Shown one piece after another: positions 12,035 through 24,257 of a stretch of DNA of 64,000 nt. Position numbers and translations under genes: made by a program. The stretch is from Platynereis dumerilii (taxonomy: Eukaryota > Annelida > Polychaeta > Phyllodocida > Nereididae), in NCBI GenBank assembly GCA_026936325.1, contig JAPTHN010000015.1:5296117-5360116 (forward strand), written 5' to 3'. The number at the start of each line of letters is the position of its first letter. Position 1 is the stretch's first letter. The notes under the pieces are model-generated. The model ran no database searches, was not told where the DNA came from, and worked only from the letters and a program-made list of their open reading frames with translations.

Positions 12035-13275
12035 ATATATTTTTCATTATTTGGCATGTACATGACTCAGTGGACATGTAAAAACGAACATGTACAAGTT
12101 TGTGGACGTGCAAAAATTAACATTGGTGCTCGTGTACATGTAATAACTAACACTCCTGAATGTGCTTTATTAATCATTCATGTACCTGGCAATTCTGACA
12201 TTCATAGAGGTGTTAAAAGACACAGTTTTAGGGTCAGAATTAGGTTTAGGGTTAGTTTCAGAAAAGTTCAGGGTTAGAATGTTTGTAATTGCACTTGTAC
12301 AAACAGGGGCACCCCATGATCTGTTATACCAAATATCTGTTATGAGGCAGGTGCCCCGCTGGCTGGCACACTGTCAACTGGGATTGTCCCAGCTGGCGAA
12401 GTTGTCAGTTGGGAGTCAATTTTGGCAGGTTCACCCAATGAAATTTGGAGTCAGATATGGGGAAGGGGGTCAGGCGGCTGGCTGGGAAAACAATTCATGT
12501 CACAGGTGGCTGGGAAGTGCTGAATGAAGCTTGGGCTGGTTGGCAACCCAGCTGGCAGCATAGCAGATATTTTCTCCCAGTTGCATAAAAAAAAACAATC
12601 TACGTGCCACAAAGATGTGCAATATCTGGCACTTACACGAATGTCAAATTTGTGTATATGTTCGTTTTTACAGATTTAGAAATTCGTCCAAATGCAAAAT
12701 AATGAAAACTAGAATGCGCAAATAATATTTGCAAATCTAGGCGCTGATTGTTAACTTGACAATTTAAGCATGAGATGAACCTCTGTCTGCCATTGTAGAT
12801 CCTCCATTGTGAATGAACCATCCAGCTGGTCAGAGATCCTATGATATAGCATGTATATATTGTATAGGTATATGAATTGAATGGGTCACCAAAAGCTGTT
12901 TTCATCTTATTTACATTTTGCTGCAGCCCATTCTAATATGCTAACATGTTCCGCTTGAGTGCACACAGTCTAGACATTGCATAAATCTAGGACAGTGACC
13001 TGATTTTTTTGTGACCAGAAATAGTTATTTCTGCCTATTTACAGCAAAGAGGACAGCTATTTACAATCACAATCCATAGATCCGTTACTGATCCATCATC
13101 AATAGCAATTACAGCATCCAAGCTAGAAGGGTTGATGTGTTTACGAAGTTAGAAGGTAAAACACATGAAACCATTATATTACATGTTCACCACAAACAGG
13201 AAGTTGAAAAACACGCAGGAAATGGCAGGTTGTACAAGCATGATCTAGGCGCAGCAGCGCCTAGATAAATATATA
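12035..13275. mobile_element. TIR element, copy 1 (with a nested insertion)
   Basis: Ends read TATATTTTTCATTATTTgGCAT and, reverse complemented, TTTTCATTATTTTGCAT; further in, both arms share GTAAAAACGAACATrTAC. TATA-like flanks. The same element sits at the same site in copy gamma (36259-36925) but not in delta or epsilon, so it predates the beta/gamma duplication. The interior is rich in GCTGGC/CAGCTGG words. A second insertion (12709-13266) interrupts its right end. Confidence 0.7.
12709..13266. mobile_element. Nested 558-bp insertion, TCTAGGCGC ends
   Basis: Present only in copy beta, splitting the right TIR of the surrounding element (gamma reads through at 36911-36925). It begins ctagaatgcgcaaa with tctaggcgctg shortly after, and ends in the hairpin tctaggcgcagcagcgcctaga (13245-13266). 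No coding frame. Probably a small DNA transposon, but the target duplication is not clear. Confidence 0.5.
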
Positions 13276-15355
13276 CCTCAAAAAAGAGTATACTTCAATG
13301 GCCTATTACTTCTAAAAAGGAAGGAAAAACATTTTCTTGAAAGTTTGGTGATAAATATTTAGCTCAGCTGATCAGCAGGGAATTAATAGTTTTGGCATTC
13401 ACTTGATGAAGAATTTTGGTGCTGTGTGTCCCATTACATTGAGGCCACTGTCATGAGATTCATGACATTAGTATACATAGATTGCGTATACTGCATGACA
13501 CCTGACATCCCACCCCTCAAAACTTTGCAACTAAGTTAGGACAGTTTCATTGAAATGGAGCATGTTGCTTCAGATTGCTTCATCAGTACACTTGGAGTAC
13601 ACAATGCCACTCCTATGGTTCTTCTACACAAGGTATCATGCTAATCAAATCATCAACGACAAAAATCAGTCATTGGATTTTATTCAATACAATTTATGAA
13701 CTTTTGCTGATCACTAATTACATCAGTGGGTCCTACATACTGAGACTATTTTTACGATTCTTACAGTTCATTGAACAACACTGTCTTGAACATTCCCAGA
13801 TGTATTCTAAATGTTTTGCTGTGTGTTCCTCCTGCCTCACAGATTCATTGTACAAGACTAGTCCAGACTTGAGTCTGTCCTTTTCCTGACTGCACTTGTG
13901 TGGTGTCCTGCCCCTTTGAGATTCAGTTTCCCACCTCATCACTTGCAAGTGTTGTGGCTTCCATACATAACAGACTAGTATCACACCCTACCAAAAGCTT
14001 AATACTTTTGCAAACCAGTAATAAGTGAGCTCAAAATAGAACCAGTTTGGAGACCTATGTGGTCTTGCTAGATTATTGGTAAACACTTTCCAATGCTGCC
14101 TGCAAGTGTCCTATGAGTATGACTTTGAAACCTCATATGGTGTAGATCACTACGGAAATCTCATCTCATGTATCTGGGTAAAGGCGATCTTCTCATCCCA
14201 GCACAAATATCAGATTGTGGTCAGTTGCAAACTAAATGACACTCAGCTGGTCTTATAAAAACTGCATCATATAATAAAGAATAATAATAATATGAAGCAA
14301 TTACGTAGTACCAAATCCAGTAAGCTGCTTATTAGCTACATGTACATATGCCATGTCTTCTATTTGTTGCACTTTTAACTATAATGGTCCTGCATACGGG
14401 TGTTGTTGCTGTTGTCCTAGATGCAAATTCAACAGAAAACAGAATAAGCAAAACCTCCCTGGTTTAAATCTTGCAACTTGCTCAAAACTATACAAAATAT
14501 GTAATCACATTATCTTTGATTCAAAATTGCCCAGAATGAGAAAACTTTATAACCAGTTACTCCAGGCTACAGTAGCCTGCTACATCAGTTGTGAGCGTAA
14601 GCGAGCATTTCAGAATTGGTGCTGTATTTCACGCCATCGCTTACATGCATTTTTTAGCAAATCTAGCTCAGTCCTGCTGCGTTCTGCGCGGACCGGATTA
14701 GCAGCAGCGCGGACTTCATGGACAGAAGTCCCAGTGACCCAGAAGCCAATTCGATACACATTTCGACTTGAATTTCGCCAGTCTGCAGTCTCACTGCGTT
14801 TAACTGCCTCCAGCCCAGACTGTGTTCAGCAGCAGTTACCCACCTTTCTTTAAATTAATTTCACAAAGACATGCTAGGTTCCAAGCTGAAAGATATCTTA
14901 ATATAATTGTCTACACAGACAATCTGCTCACGCACGACCATCAAGACTGAGCCAAGATCATCCTACTAATTTTGAATATTTCACAAGTGAATGATTACAC
15001 CCAAGAGCCATGGCCTGAAATTAATCACGTAGATGAAGTTTTTTTCAATTTCTTCTGCCAAAGCTGTCACCTCGGCACATCTCATCACCTTGCCCCTCTG
15101 CTTTTTTTACACTCAATTTGTGATCAATTCAAGCTCAGCTTTCACCAGCTTTGGCTCCAGAGCTGCATTAAAGACACACCATTAAACTCTGCAATAAAGA
15201 TGGAGCGAAAAGGCAACACAGAGGAAATCTTAATGCAGCTGAAATTTTGCTTAAAGCAAACTGAGGATCAGCCTTCCACTCCGATATATTTTGTTTTGTT
15301 TGACTGAAATAAAATATCTTTCCTACATTGTAGATGCCCGAATGAAGCACTCCTT
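13276..15355 (+). other. Unit copy beta sequence, no gene seen
   Basis: Unit sequence homologous to 2130-4600, 36926-41450, 50090-52115 and 60730-61690. A 166-codon + frame (14353-14853) parallels frames at 3409-3879 and 38891-39265; it lacks any recognised domain and copy delta is closed early. I do not call it a gene. Confidence 0.6.
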
Positions 15356-15527
15356 TGTAAATGACTGTAATTTTCCCGAAATACTCACTCCTAGCTATTT
15401 ACCTAGAAAATGTGTTAGTCAAGGAGAAAACAACTGTGATATTTCCGAAGAAGCCACTCCAAGCAATGTAACTATAACTAGTGCTAGTCATGCTGAAAAT
15501 GATTGTGATATTCCTGAAAATCCATAA
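15356..15527 (+). pseudogene. 5' remnant of LINE coding frame
   Basis: In the same frame as the endonuclease/RT frame and ended by TAA at 15525. It reads ...CVSQGENNCDISEEATPSN..., a hydrophilic segment of no known domain. Either this stop is a mutation in a longer single ORF, or it is the natural end of an upstream ORF. Continuity of frame on both sides favours the former (inference). Confidence 0.5.
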
Positions 15528-15566
15528 GAGGACCTGTCAAAATTTTCAAAATTTAATGCGAAAAAC

Positions 15567-18437
15567 ATGATATTTTCTCATCTTAACATTAACAGTCTTC
15601 CTAATAAGTTTATGGAGATACATGAGATTCTTTGTAAAGGCTTGACCGATATTCTCTTTTTAACGGAAACTAAACTAGATGGTTCATACCCAAGTGCTCA
15701 TTTCCATATCAATCAATTTTCAATCCATCGATATGATAGAAATTCCCATGGGGGCGGACTTATGTGCTATGTCAAAGAAACAATCCCACACAGAAATCGG
15801 TCAGATATAGCTATAAACAATAATGGAATAGAATCGATAGTTATTCAAATCAAACTTTCTACAAAAAATATGTTCTTTGTACATGTTTATAAACCACCAA
15901 AGACAAAAACTAATTGCTTGACAAATGCATTAGAAAGTATGCTTCAAAAATGTTTTTCCGAAAGTGATAGTGTTTTTGTGGTAGGAGATCTTAATATTAA
16001 TTTCATGCGGACACCAAACCAGCTCTCTGAAATATGTGACAATTATGACCTCAAGCAGTTAATTAAAAATCCTACCTGTTTCAAAAGTACAGAAAATCCA
16101 ACTCTCATTGATGTTATTCTCACAAATAATCCAAGATCAATCAAAAGAACCATAAATCTCTCTCTTGGTATAAGTGACTTTCATAATTTTATCAGTGCTG
16201 CAACGAAGGTATTATGTCCTACCAACGAACCCAAAGTAGTATATTACAGATCTTTAAAGAATTTCTGTGAGGAATCTTATATAAAAGATTTAAACAGTGC
16301 GCCTTTCCATGTATCACATGTATTCGATGATGTTGATGACCAGCTGTGGTTTCACAATTCATTACTGGCAGACGTAGTTGATAAGAATGCTCCAAGAAAA
16401 CAAAAAACTATTAAATCCCAACAACTTCCCTGTATGAATGACAATTTAAGGAAGGCCATAAATGTGAAGGGTGCATTTCGTAGAAAATATCATAAAACAA
16501 AAAGTTATGATAACTGGGAAAAATTCAGAAAGCAGAGAAATCTTGTTAATAAGCTAAAGAGAGTCTCACTTAAACAATACTTTAATGACAGATGTAATAC
16601 AAAATCAGGAAAAGGAAAGCACTTTTGGGAAATTGTTAAACCATTCATGTCAAATAATATGAAACAAGGAATAACATTATATGAAAACAACACACTGATT
16701 AGTAAACCTGTAGATGTTAGCAATACCTTAAATGACTATTATATAAATGTAACTGAAGACCTCAGTGAATCTGATGATGTTCAGCAAATGTCAGCTGATC
16801 AAGTTATTGAGCACTACAAAAATCACCCAAGTATCAAGCTAATCCGTGAGCACGTAAACAATGAACAACAATTCAATTTCTTACCAGTTAATCATTCAAC
16901 AACTAGAAACAAACTCAAACTTTTGCAAACAAATAGAGCGACTGGTTTCGATCAGATTTCACCTAAATTTTTAAAAAGTGGTTTGGATAATCTTAGCATC
17001 ACACTAACACCAATCATCAACTCAAGTATAAGTAGCTGTACATATCCAGATTGTAACAAAAAGGCTGAAGTTACCCCATTGTATAAGAAGGCAGATCGAC
17101 TTGCCAAAGAAAATTATAGACCTGTAAGTGTTCTTACTTCCACCTCCAAAATATTTGAAGGTATTCTTTGTGATCAGCTACTTCAATATATATCCCCTTC
17201 ACTTTCATTTGACCTTTCAGCTTATCGAAAACTGTATAGCTGTAACAATGTACTAGTTAAATGCATAGAAAATTGGAGACAAGCACTTGATAACAACTGT
17301 TATGTAGGATGTATTTTAATTGATCTTTCTAAAGCTTTTGACAGCTTACCTCATGGACTTTTAATTGCCAAATTACATGCATATGGCATCTCACCCGAAG
17401 CTTGTTCATTTGTTATGAATTATCTGAAGAATAGAAAGCAAGCTGTAAAATTAGGTAATATTAGAAGTGAATGGTTAAACCTTAAAACTGGCGTCCCACA
17501 AGGGTCACTAATGGGCCCTCTCTTATTCAACATATTTATTAATGACTTTTTGATGGATTTAAAGAAAGTGTGTGATGTTTATAACTATGCGGATGACAAC
17601 ACTCTGTCATACTCACATGTAAATGTTTCTGTAGTTAAAGAAAAGCTGGAGCAGGCGTCCAGGCAAGCTGTTGCATGGTTCAGGGTAAATCACATGAAAG
17701 CTAATCCCAACAAATTTCAAGCAATATGCTTCAGTAAAGACAACTCGCAAGTAGAATTCGTGTTGGAAAATAATGTCATTAAGACCGAGAGTGTCGTTAA
17801 GTTGTTAGGTATTCATATTGATAATACACTAAATTTCTCGCATCACATTTCGTTAATCTCTAAGAAAGCAGCAAGGCAAATCAATGCACTTCAGAGAATC
17901 TGTAAATATATTGACTATGAAGGTAGGCTCAGGATTTATGAGGCTTTTGTTGCCTCCAATTTTGTGTACTGCTCTGTAGCCTACAACTCATTCTCGCCAA
18001 GTCAAGACAGAAAGATAGAAAAGTTAAATGCAAGAGCACTAAGACTAGTATGTAATGATTATGAATGTACATACAATGAACTACTGATCAAAACAGGTAA
18101 AAAGATGCTATATGTTACACGTAAAAATAATCTAGCAGAATTTGTGTTCAAAATTCTTAACAAACAAGCACCACCGATAGATAACACATTCTTCGAAAAA
18201 CATGTATCTCCATACAACATGCGAGATGACAACAAATTAGTCCAACCCCCTTTCAAAACTATACAGTATGGTAAACGATCAATTAGGTATCAAGGTCCTT
18301 CGTTATGGAACTCGCTTCCCACTCATGTGAAATGTTCCGAAAACATTAGCACTTTTAAGTCAACATTAAGAAAATCTGATTGTTTGAATGTCTGTGAATG
18401 TGGTACTTGTGTATTATGCTTACGTAACTCTGTTTAA
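15567..18437 (+). CDS. LINE endonuclease/reverse transcriptase protein
   Basis: 956 codons. The N-terminal apurinic-like endonuclease covers about residues 1-215 (HLNINSLPNKF at 5-15, TETKLDGS near 33, GDLN at 140-143, SDFH at 203-206). It nicks target DNA to prime copying. The reverse transcriptase lies at about 480-760: IDLSKAFDSLPH near 585, GVPQGS at 642-647, catalytic YADD at 674-677, then KLLGIHID. The C-terminus has the LWNSLP block and a Cys-rich end (CECGTCVLC). No stop interrupts it. The same frame continues upstream to 15356 but is closed by a TAA at 15525-15527, so this ATG is chosen only because it is the first after that stop. Clade within L2/CR1/Jockey is uncertain. Confidence 0.92.
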   Translation: MIFSHLNINSLPNKFMEIHEILCKGLTDILFLTETKLDGSYPSAHFHINQFSIHRYDRNSHGGGLMCYVKETIPHRNRSDIAINNNGIESIVIQIKLSTKNMFFVHVYKPPKTKTNCLTNALESMLQKCFSESDSVFVVGDLNINFMRTPNQLSEICDNYDLKQLIKNPTCFKSTENPTLIDVILTNNPRSIKRTINLSLGISDFHNFISAATKVLCPTNEPKVVYYRSLKNFCEESYIKDLNSAPFHVSHVFDDVDDQLWFHNSLLADVVDKNAPRKQKTIKSQQLPCMNDNLRKAINVKGAFRRKYHKTKSYDNWEKFRKQRNLVNKLKRVSLKQYFNDRCNTKSGKGKHFWEIVKPFMSNNMKQGITLYENNTLISKPVDVSNTLNDYYINVTEDLSESDDVQQMSADQVIEHYKNHPSIKLIREHVNNEQQFNFLPVNHSTTRNKLKLLQTNRATGFDQISPKFLKSGLDNLSITLTPIINSSISSCTYPDCNKKAEVTPLYKKADRLAKENYRPVSVLTSTSKIFEGILCDQLLQYISPSLSFDLSAYRKLYSCNNVLVKCIENWRQALDNNCYVGCILIDLSKAFDSLPHGLLIAKLHAYGISPEACSFVMNYLKNRKQAVKLGNIRSEWLNLKTGVPQGSLMGPLLFNIFINDFLMDLKKVCDVYNYADDNTLSYSHVNVSVVKEKLEQASRQAVAWFRVNHMKANPNKFQAICFSKDNSQVEFVLENNVIKTESVVKLLGIHIDNTLNFSHHISLISKKAARQINALQRICKYIDYEGRLRIYEAFVASNFVYCSVAYNSFSPSQDRKIEKLNARALRLVCNDYECTYNELLIKTGKKMLYVTRKNNLAEFVFKILNKQAPPIDNTFFEKHVSPYNMRDDNKLVQPPFKTIQYGKRSIRYQGPSLWNSLPTHVKCSENISTFKSTLRKSDCLNVCECGTCVLCLRNSV

Positions 18438-18560
18438 ATGCTTATGAATATATAACTTTCATCTCATTTGTATATATCTCATCTTTTTACTTGTTATTTT
18501 AACTGTCGGTTAAAAGCTTTGTAGCTTGTGTTTTTGTTGTTTTTATCACCACCGACTTGA

Positions 18561-18592
18561 AATAAAATTTTATCTTATCTTATCTTATCTTA
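18561..18592 (+). promoter_or_regulatory. LINE polyadenylation signal and tail
   Basis: AATAAA at 18561-18566 is followed directly by about four TCTTA/TATCT units. This tail is used for template recognition in related LINEs (established for L2/CR1-type elements). Confidence 0.75.
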
Positions 18593-18624
18593 CTCCTTGA
18601 TCAGCTGAAACTAATCAGCAATTA

Positions 18625-19614
18625 GGGGAGAGCGGGGCATGATGGGCCCCCGGGGCATGATGGGTTTTGGCTTTAACTCCCAAGTTTTAACACTGGAGGA
18701 AGCTGATGTTTGCTGTTTAGAATACCTTTTGCTAACCTTTATTGAAGAAAAAATTGCATGGGTCAGATACAAATTCTTAAGCAGATATTGCCCTTCCTAG
18801 GATTTTGAAGACCTAACAACTTTTTTTCCTGATTTTCCAAGTGCGTTGTGATATTGCGTAAGTGATATTTTAACAGCTGTCTTGTTTTACTTTCACAAAG
18901 AGATATCTCAACATTTTGCATGAAAATTCGTTGATTTGACTTTATTCTTGGAAACTGGTATCTGAGGGCAATTATGAAAAAGGAAGTTTGGGGCATGATG
19001 GGTCTCTTGATTGGGGCATGATGGACCTAGGCCCATCATGCCCCATTTGAACTAAGCATAAATATTTCTTGCAATGTAATAGTTGAAGATTGGCGAGAAT
19101 GGACAATACTGCCTATTTAAATACCTATTGGTATTATCTTATTTACTCCATCAGGTATAGAATTAAGAACATAATTTGTGTGCCAAATCACCTTTTGTGA
19201 TGTTAAATTCATGTTTTTGGATTGTTACTTGCATTATTTAGATGAAAAAGTGATTATGATTTGCTGAGTTGGTTCAATAACTACCATTTATCATGAAACA
19301 CAAGTTTTTTTATTGAGAATATTGGAATTATTTCAGTTTTAAAACTATAATGCCGTAACTATTTACCAAAAATTGAAGTTGCCCATCATGCCCTAACAAG
19401 GTGCCAATCATGCCCCACCCTTGCGGGGCATGATGGGCACCTGTCAAAAAATTAAAAGTGCTTATAACTCAAACACTATTTCATTGAGTGATTTTCTATG
19501 CTTAAAGTAGAACCTAATGAAAAACCAGTCAGCAACAAATAGTAATTTTTGTTGGCATAGTAATGACATGGTTGACCTTCAAAGTTAAGGTGCCCATCAT
19601 GCCCCCCTCTCCCC
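18625..19614. mobile_element. 990-bp TIR element, GGGGAGAGCGGGG end, TA duplication
   Basis: Left end GGGGAGAGCGGGGCATGATG and reverse-complemented right end GGGGAGAGGGGGGCATGATG, flanked by TA at 18623-18624 and 19615-19616. Copies alpha (about 4640) and gamma (about 41470) show unit sequence without it. GGGGCATGATGGG or its complement recurs inside near 18655, 18992, 19014, 19030, 19380, 19405 and 19425, in both orientations. No transposase frame. Shares the outer terminus with 54763-58450. Confidence 0.88.
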
Positions 19615-20456
19615 TACACGTACAAGTACATAGCATTTGCAGCCGAGGCACTAACGTCTCGAGAATATAGATTATTTTACTGTTTTAGCACATGATTAGC
19701 CAAGAATAAATATGTGGCACTAAGCTGAAAAAATTTTTGGTAAAAGAAGTAACTGGTATCTGAATGAATGACAATGTAGAAGTTGCCAAGAACATGCCAA
19801 AACAAATGCCATTTCTGCAAAACATAAATAGATACTGGAAGCCATTAATACAAATTGCTCTATTCTTCTAAAATCTTTATTTAACTTCATCTGAAGTTTG
19901 CCTGTGGTCCGTCAATCTAGCCCTGATGATCAGCTTATGTTCTTGGTGCCTGTCTGGTTTTGCAAAGGACAGTCACAGTGTAGGTGATCTTTTATGTTTT
20001 CAGCGATGGGATAGAGCAACTACAATAACATGTCCCTCTCCAACGCCATTGCTCATTTAGGAAATTTTGATGGCCAAAAATGATTGTCAGTTATACCTCT
20101 AAAGTGACGTGCTATTGGATTGCAGAACTTCATGGCTGAAATATCAAAAGTAGTGACTGAAACGAGACAAAACTTTGAAGTCTCAGCCGTTCCTGATACC
20201 AATATTTCCAATACAAAACTTGCTGTCTGGCTTCCTGAATTAAACTTCAGTACCAAGTATATCAAAGTTAGGTGAGGTCCATCACAAATTCAGGCAAATA
20301 TGTATACCACTGTGTATTACCACAAATAACAATAAATTTTCTATAAACCAGTATATAACTACATGGGGCACACTAGGATGATAAAAATTATCTTATCACC
20401 CTTCCAAAAGCCTTCATAAATGCAGGTAGATGTCAGGGTGAATCTAATCTAAAACA

Positions 20457-20870
20457 ATGATAATGTGAGGTGACAATGTTGGTACTCTTGCATCTATCAG
20501 CAGCCTTTGATACAATCACCACAGCATTCTCATAAAATGACAGGAAAATAGATATGGAATAAATCCTACATTTCACAGCAATCACAGGCAGTAATTCTGA
20601 ATGATATTTAGTCAGACAGGCTGGACCTGAAGTATAGAGTCCCACAAGGGTCTATGTTGGGTCCCATACTATTCAATTCTTACATCCCACCAGTCAGTGA
20701 AATAGCACAGAGAAATTAAATTGAAGATGAAAAATGTACTGATGATGAACAGCTTGTGCTCTCCTTTTAGCTGAGCTTTCTTGAGATAAGTAGTTGCAAA
20801 TCCACGAAAAGTTTTAAGAAAAAACTGAAAACCCGCCTATTCCTGCTACATTACAATTAATTCCACAAAA
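20457..20870 (+). mobile_element. L2-like LINE fragment, decayed
   Basis: Interrupts copy beta (gamma continues at 42235). Readable protein pieces: LSAAFDTI (20495), YRVPQGSMLGPILFN (20633), DDEQLVLSF (20740) and FKKKLKTRLFLLHYN (20810), which match RT motifs A, B and C and the L2 C-terminal end, with stops and frame changes between. No endonuclease region. Much older than the LINE at 15356. Confidence 0.75.
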
Positions 20871-21974
20871 GCGCTGGTAAACAGTCTAACTGAAGGCCTA
20901 GTTCAAAAATAATGAAGCCAAAGTGTGACATGACCATCAAAATTTTAAAATGTTTATATCTATCAAATGACCACATAATATTGTAACAAACATGTCTAAG
21001 TTCTATAAACTGTATTTACCATTTTACTATGGTTTGTAGAATTAACTGATAAAAGCCGAATATTACCAAATTTTATTTATTTTTATTTCCATGGCAGTAA
21101 AAGAAATGTAGTTTAAATGGTAACTTATCTTCAAATTAAATCTCATTTTTTTGTTGGATGACAAAAGTCATGTACTCTTAAGTTTCCATGGCTGTTTTCA
21201 TCCATATTCACTAAATATTTATGAGGAAAACTTACATATTTTCTCCCCAGACGTACGCGTTTTCCTCTAAACTATTTTACCAGTCCTGTGTTATGCATCT
21301 GTATGTGGGCTTCGAATTGGTACCAAGTAAGGGCCACCAAAGTTAATACAAATAGAGCAAATGATGGTAGAAGTGTGTTTTTAACCTATCTTTCCAGACA
21401 AAAAGCAAATTTTTGGTAATGGTGTGACACAAAAGTGTTCTGGTTTTGACCCAAATGGATTTAATATACATTATCAGTAATAACTGGATGAAGCATAAGA
21501 GTAATTACAAAATTAAAGTGAAATTGGATTGGTTATTGCCTTTTTCAACAAATTGGCGCCAAATTTTGAGAAAAGCTACACCAAGAGTAAAATTTTGATA
21601 ATTAAACATTGAAACATACTCCAACTACTGAAATATTGTGTTAATTATCATTACAAGTAATACTAGAATGATTGTTTTACTCCTTATAAGAAAACCATGA
21701 AAATATGATCAATATTTTCCATAGCGTTACGCTTGCGACAAAGCCATATTTAAGAAATCATTGTATTTTACCATAACAGTTATGATGCAACTTGCCATAT
21801 TGAAAATTGTTACATATGCAACCGGATTTAGGCTAATCTTTAGGAGTAAGCTAATTTTTTTGACAGACCGACGAGACAAACGACTGGAGACACCGAAGTA
21901 ATGACGATTTATATGACGGACCTATTGACTGACATATGCCAAAAAGAAGAGTTTTGCTTCTTTAGTTTATTTAC
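20871..21974. other. Unassigned insert sequence, no gene seen
   Basis: AT-rich stretch between the L2-like fragment and a retroposon tail; it has no counterpart in the other unit copies. No TIR or convincing frame was found. A weak similarity of 21430-21600 to 62540-62660 (gayccaaatggatttaat, then tttttcaacaa) suggests a dispersed repeat. Confidence 0.4.
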
Positions 21975-22166
21975 TGTGTCCATGACAGTTCCCGGTGCTG
22001 CCTCCCACTCTGCCTCTGGAATTTACTTTTCCTTTAAGGTGGCCCCAAGTCAACGGTCATTTAGGCCTTATTGGGGTCTCCTACCATAAATATTGTTTTG
22101 ATGATTTATGAATGTGATTTCAAATGGTAAATAAATGATCTGAATCTGAATCTGAATCTGAATCTG
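21975..22166 (+). mobile_element. Retroposon 3' end with (TCTGAA)n tail
   Basis: The sequence runs into aaatggtaaataaatgat and then about five TCTGAA units (22138-22166), a typical LINE/SINE 3' end. The 5' boundary is arbitrary. It may be the displaced 3' end of the L2-like fragment at 20457, or a separate insertion. Confidence 0.5.
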
Positions 22167-24134
22167 TGGCACTATAAAGTATTCTGGGTATTACGCTTCT
22201 GGGTATTATGCTTGCGACGGATTCACCTACCCTGCTATGCATTGGAATTGTTTAGTGAACTAAATTTCCACAACCATAAGAAGCTCCAAAACGGGTAAGC
22301 AGATATAAGACAAGGCCTCAAGGGCCAAAAGATTCAACTGACACGTGTCAAAGGGACACTAGAACATCCCATATCAGTAAGCGTCAAATTTGATTACATT
22401 TTTGGGAGTCAACCTTTGAATCCAAATGGCTCTATAATGTCAACACAGGCAATTATAAATGCTTGATTTGATGGATTTATGAAGCCTGAGGATGTAGCGA
22501 TTCAAAAAGTCCATTTTCTGATATTTTTCTTGAAAAAAATAAAGTTTCATACCTGCGTTTTATCACAAATATTGTAAAAATAAGTACCTTACCTGAAACA
22601 TAGTACCCCCTCGTGCAGAACTCCCAACGCCTCCTCCCCAGCAATAAATTCTGAACAGTCCTTTATCCCGAGCTCTGAAAATGTTGTTCTGATGAGCTGC
22701 ACGTGTACAGTACAAAAAAAAAAAGGAAGAACATTTTCTGTCAGAAGACCTCTGTTTAGGCAGTGCACGAATCCATCACTTGAAGTCACAAGGGACAATA
22801 AAGGTTAGATCTTTTCTATTTTCTGTAATGAGATGAAGTATCTAGCCATAACATGCAACAACCTCACTAGGAGTGTGTCTGTCTGGCAAAAGTCATGAAA
22901 TCTCTTGAAAAGTACTATATTTTCAAGAGTATCAGATTATACAACTCTAAGGACGGAAAAGTTACTTGTCCAGAGGCTCAAAGCGAAAGTCAAACGTCAA
23001 AATAAGGATGTGTTGTAATATATAGACTCGATAGAGTATAGACTATTTGTGTTCCAACCTGATTCCTAATAAAGGAATTTAATATCCATCATCAAAGAGA
23101 TACTTCCTGGCTTATAATACGCCTCATCTCCCTACATATTACTGTGGAATACATTTAATTTATTATTAATTTAATTGAAAATTTACATAGCAATCAGAGA
23201 GGGACTATAGAACACATTTAGAGGCTTTCACTCTTTTTTGGACATCCTGTTATTGAATCACATATCATTCTCTCACAATTCTAACTGAAAACCAAAGCAA
23301 AATATTCCACAGAATTCAGATGTAAGTTTTACCAAATGATTCCCTGTAAAGCCTTTCCTCAAATGTTATTTGCTGTGCAGCTTTGTTAGACAGGATTCGT
23401 TTGTTCAAAGGCTGAATAATAACAAGAATCTTTATCTTCTGAAGTGTAACAGGATATCCATGGCTGTTGAAATGTTAATTATTAAACACAAAGCAGAATG
23501 TAATTGCATGCCAAAAAGATGAGGTTTCTGTGTTTCATAAAGAGAGCCAGAAAATAAATCAGAGGCTGAAATGAATTAGAGGACCATGAAAAAAAATTAT
23601 TAAATGTGACAAATCATGAAGAGATATAATTAGATCAGGAATTATTTTACAAATTTTTATGTTCATTTCTGTAAATGCCAAATATTTGTTCATGAATGGT
23701 TGCTATTGTATATTACTACACCATGTTTGTTAATCAGTTTAATAGGAAGAATTACTTTAAACATTGTTTCATGACCGCAAAAGCTGAAGCATAAAACGAT
23801 TTTTTGGTTTTTGAAATTAATCAGCTGAAAAAAAAAGTGAAAGGGAGCATTGCATGCAGTTTGAAGGTGAAGTTTCCAGTGTTTCGAAAGAACATGCACG
23901 AAAAACATCACAAAAGCATGGTTTCATTTCAACACAATAGACAGGTATACTGGTATAGGCACACATATGCTACATAACTGTCATGCTTGGGGGCTTCACA
24001 TTTCAAAGTCTTAGATTTAATTGAATGTGTAATTGTATTTGTTTGAGCGGTAATTGAATTTCTCGATCTTGTCTTGAAACATTACAATCAAGTTCTTATC
24101 TGCAATGTTGTACTCGTATGCCACTCACAGCTTA
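22167..24134 (+). other. Unit copy beta sequence, no gene seen
   Basis: From about 22510 it is homologous to 43830-45100 and then 45920-46770. Block 22560-22640 matches 43865-43945 and block 22890-22930 matches 44190-44230. No gene recognised. Confidence 0.6.
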
Positions 24135-24257
24135 TAGTCCAGGAGCAAGCACCCTCCCGTGGATGATTTTTGAGGGCATGTAGAGACCTATGCCAATGTG
24201 TTGCTAGCACCCTAGGCTATCAAAAAATGGTTGTCGGCACTTTGGCAATTACCTGTG

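Larger units (their letters stand above)
15356..18591 (+). mobile_element. LINE (L2/CR1/Jockey-like), 5'-truncated, recent
   Basis: The insert splits the unit phrase aatgaagcactccttgaccag: actcctt lies at 15349-15355 and again at 18592-18598, a 7-bp target duplication. The 3' end has AATAAA (18561) and a (TCTTA)n tail (18570-18592), the usual microsatellite tail of L2/CR1-type LINEs. The open frame runs back to the 5' junction, so upstream coding sequence is missing: 5' truncation on insertion. The single long intact frame and clear duplication imply a young insertion. Confidence 0.92.

Noticed and set aside
12223-12280. TTAGGG-like words, also at 36450
   Set aside because: Degenerate and few; not an interstitial telomere array, and part of a TIR element shared by two unit copies.
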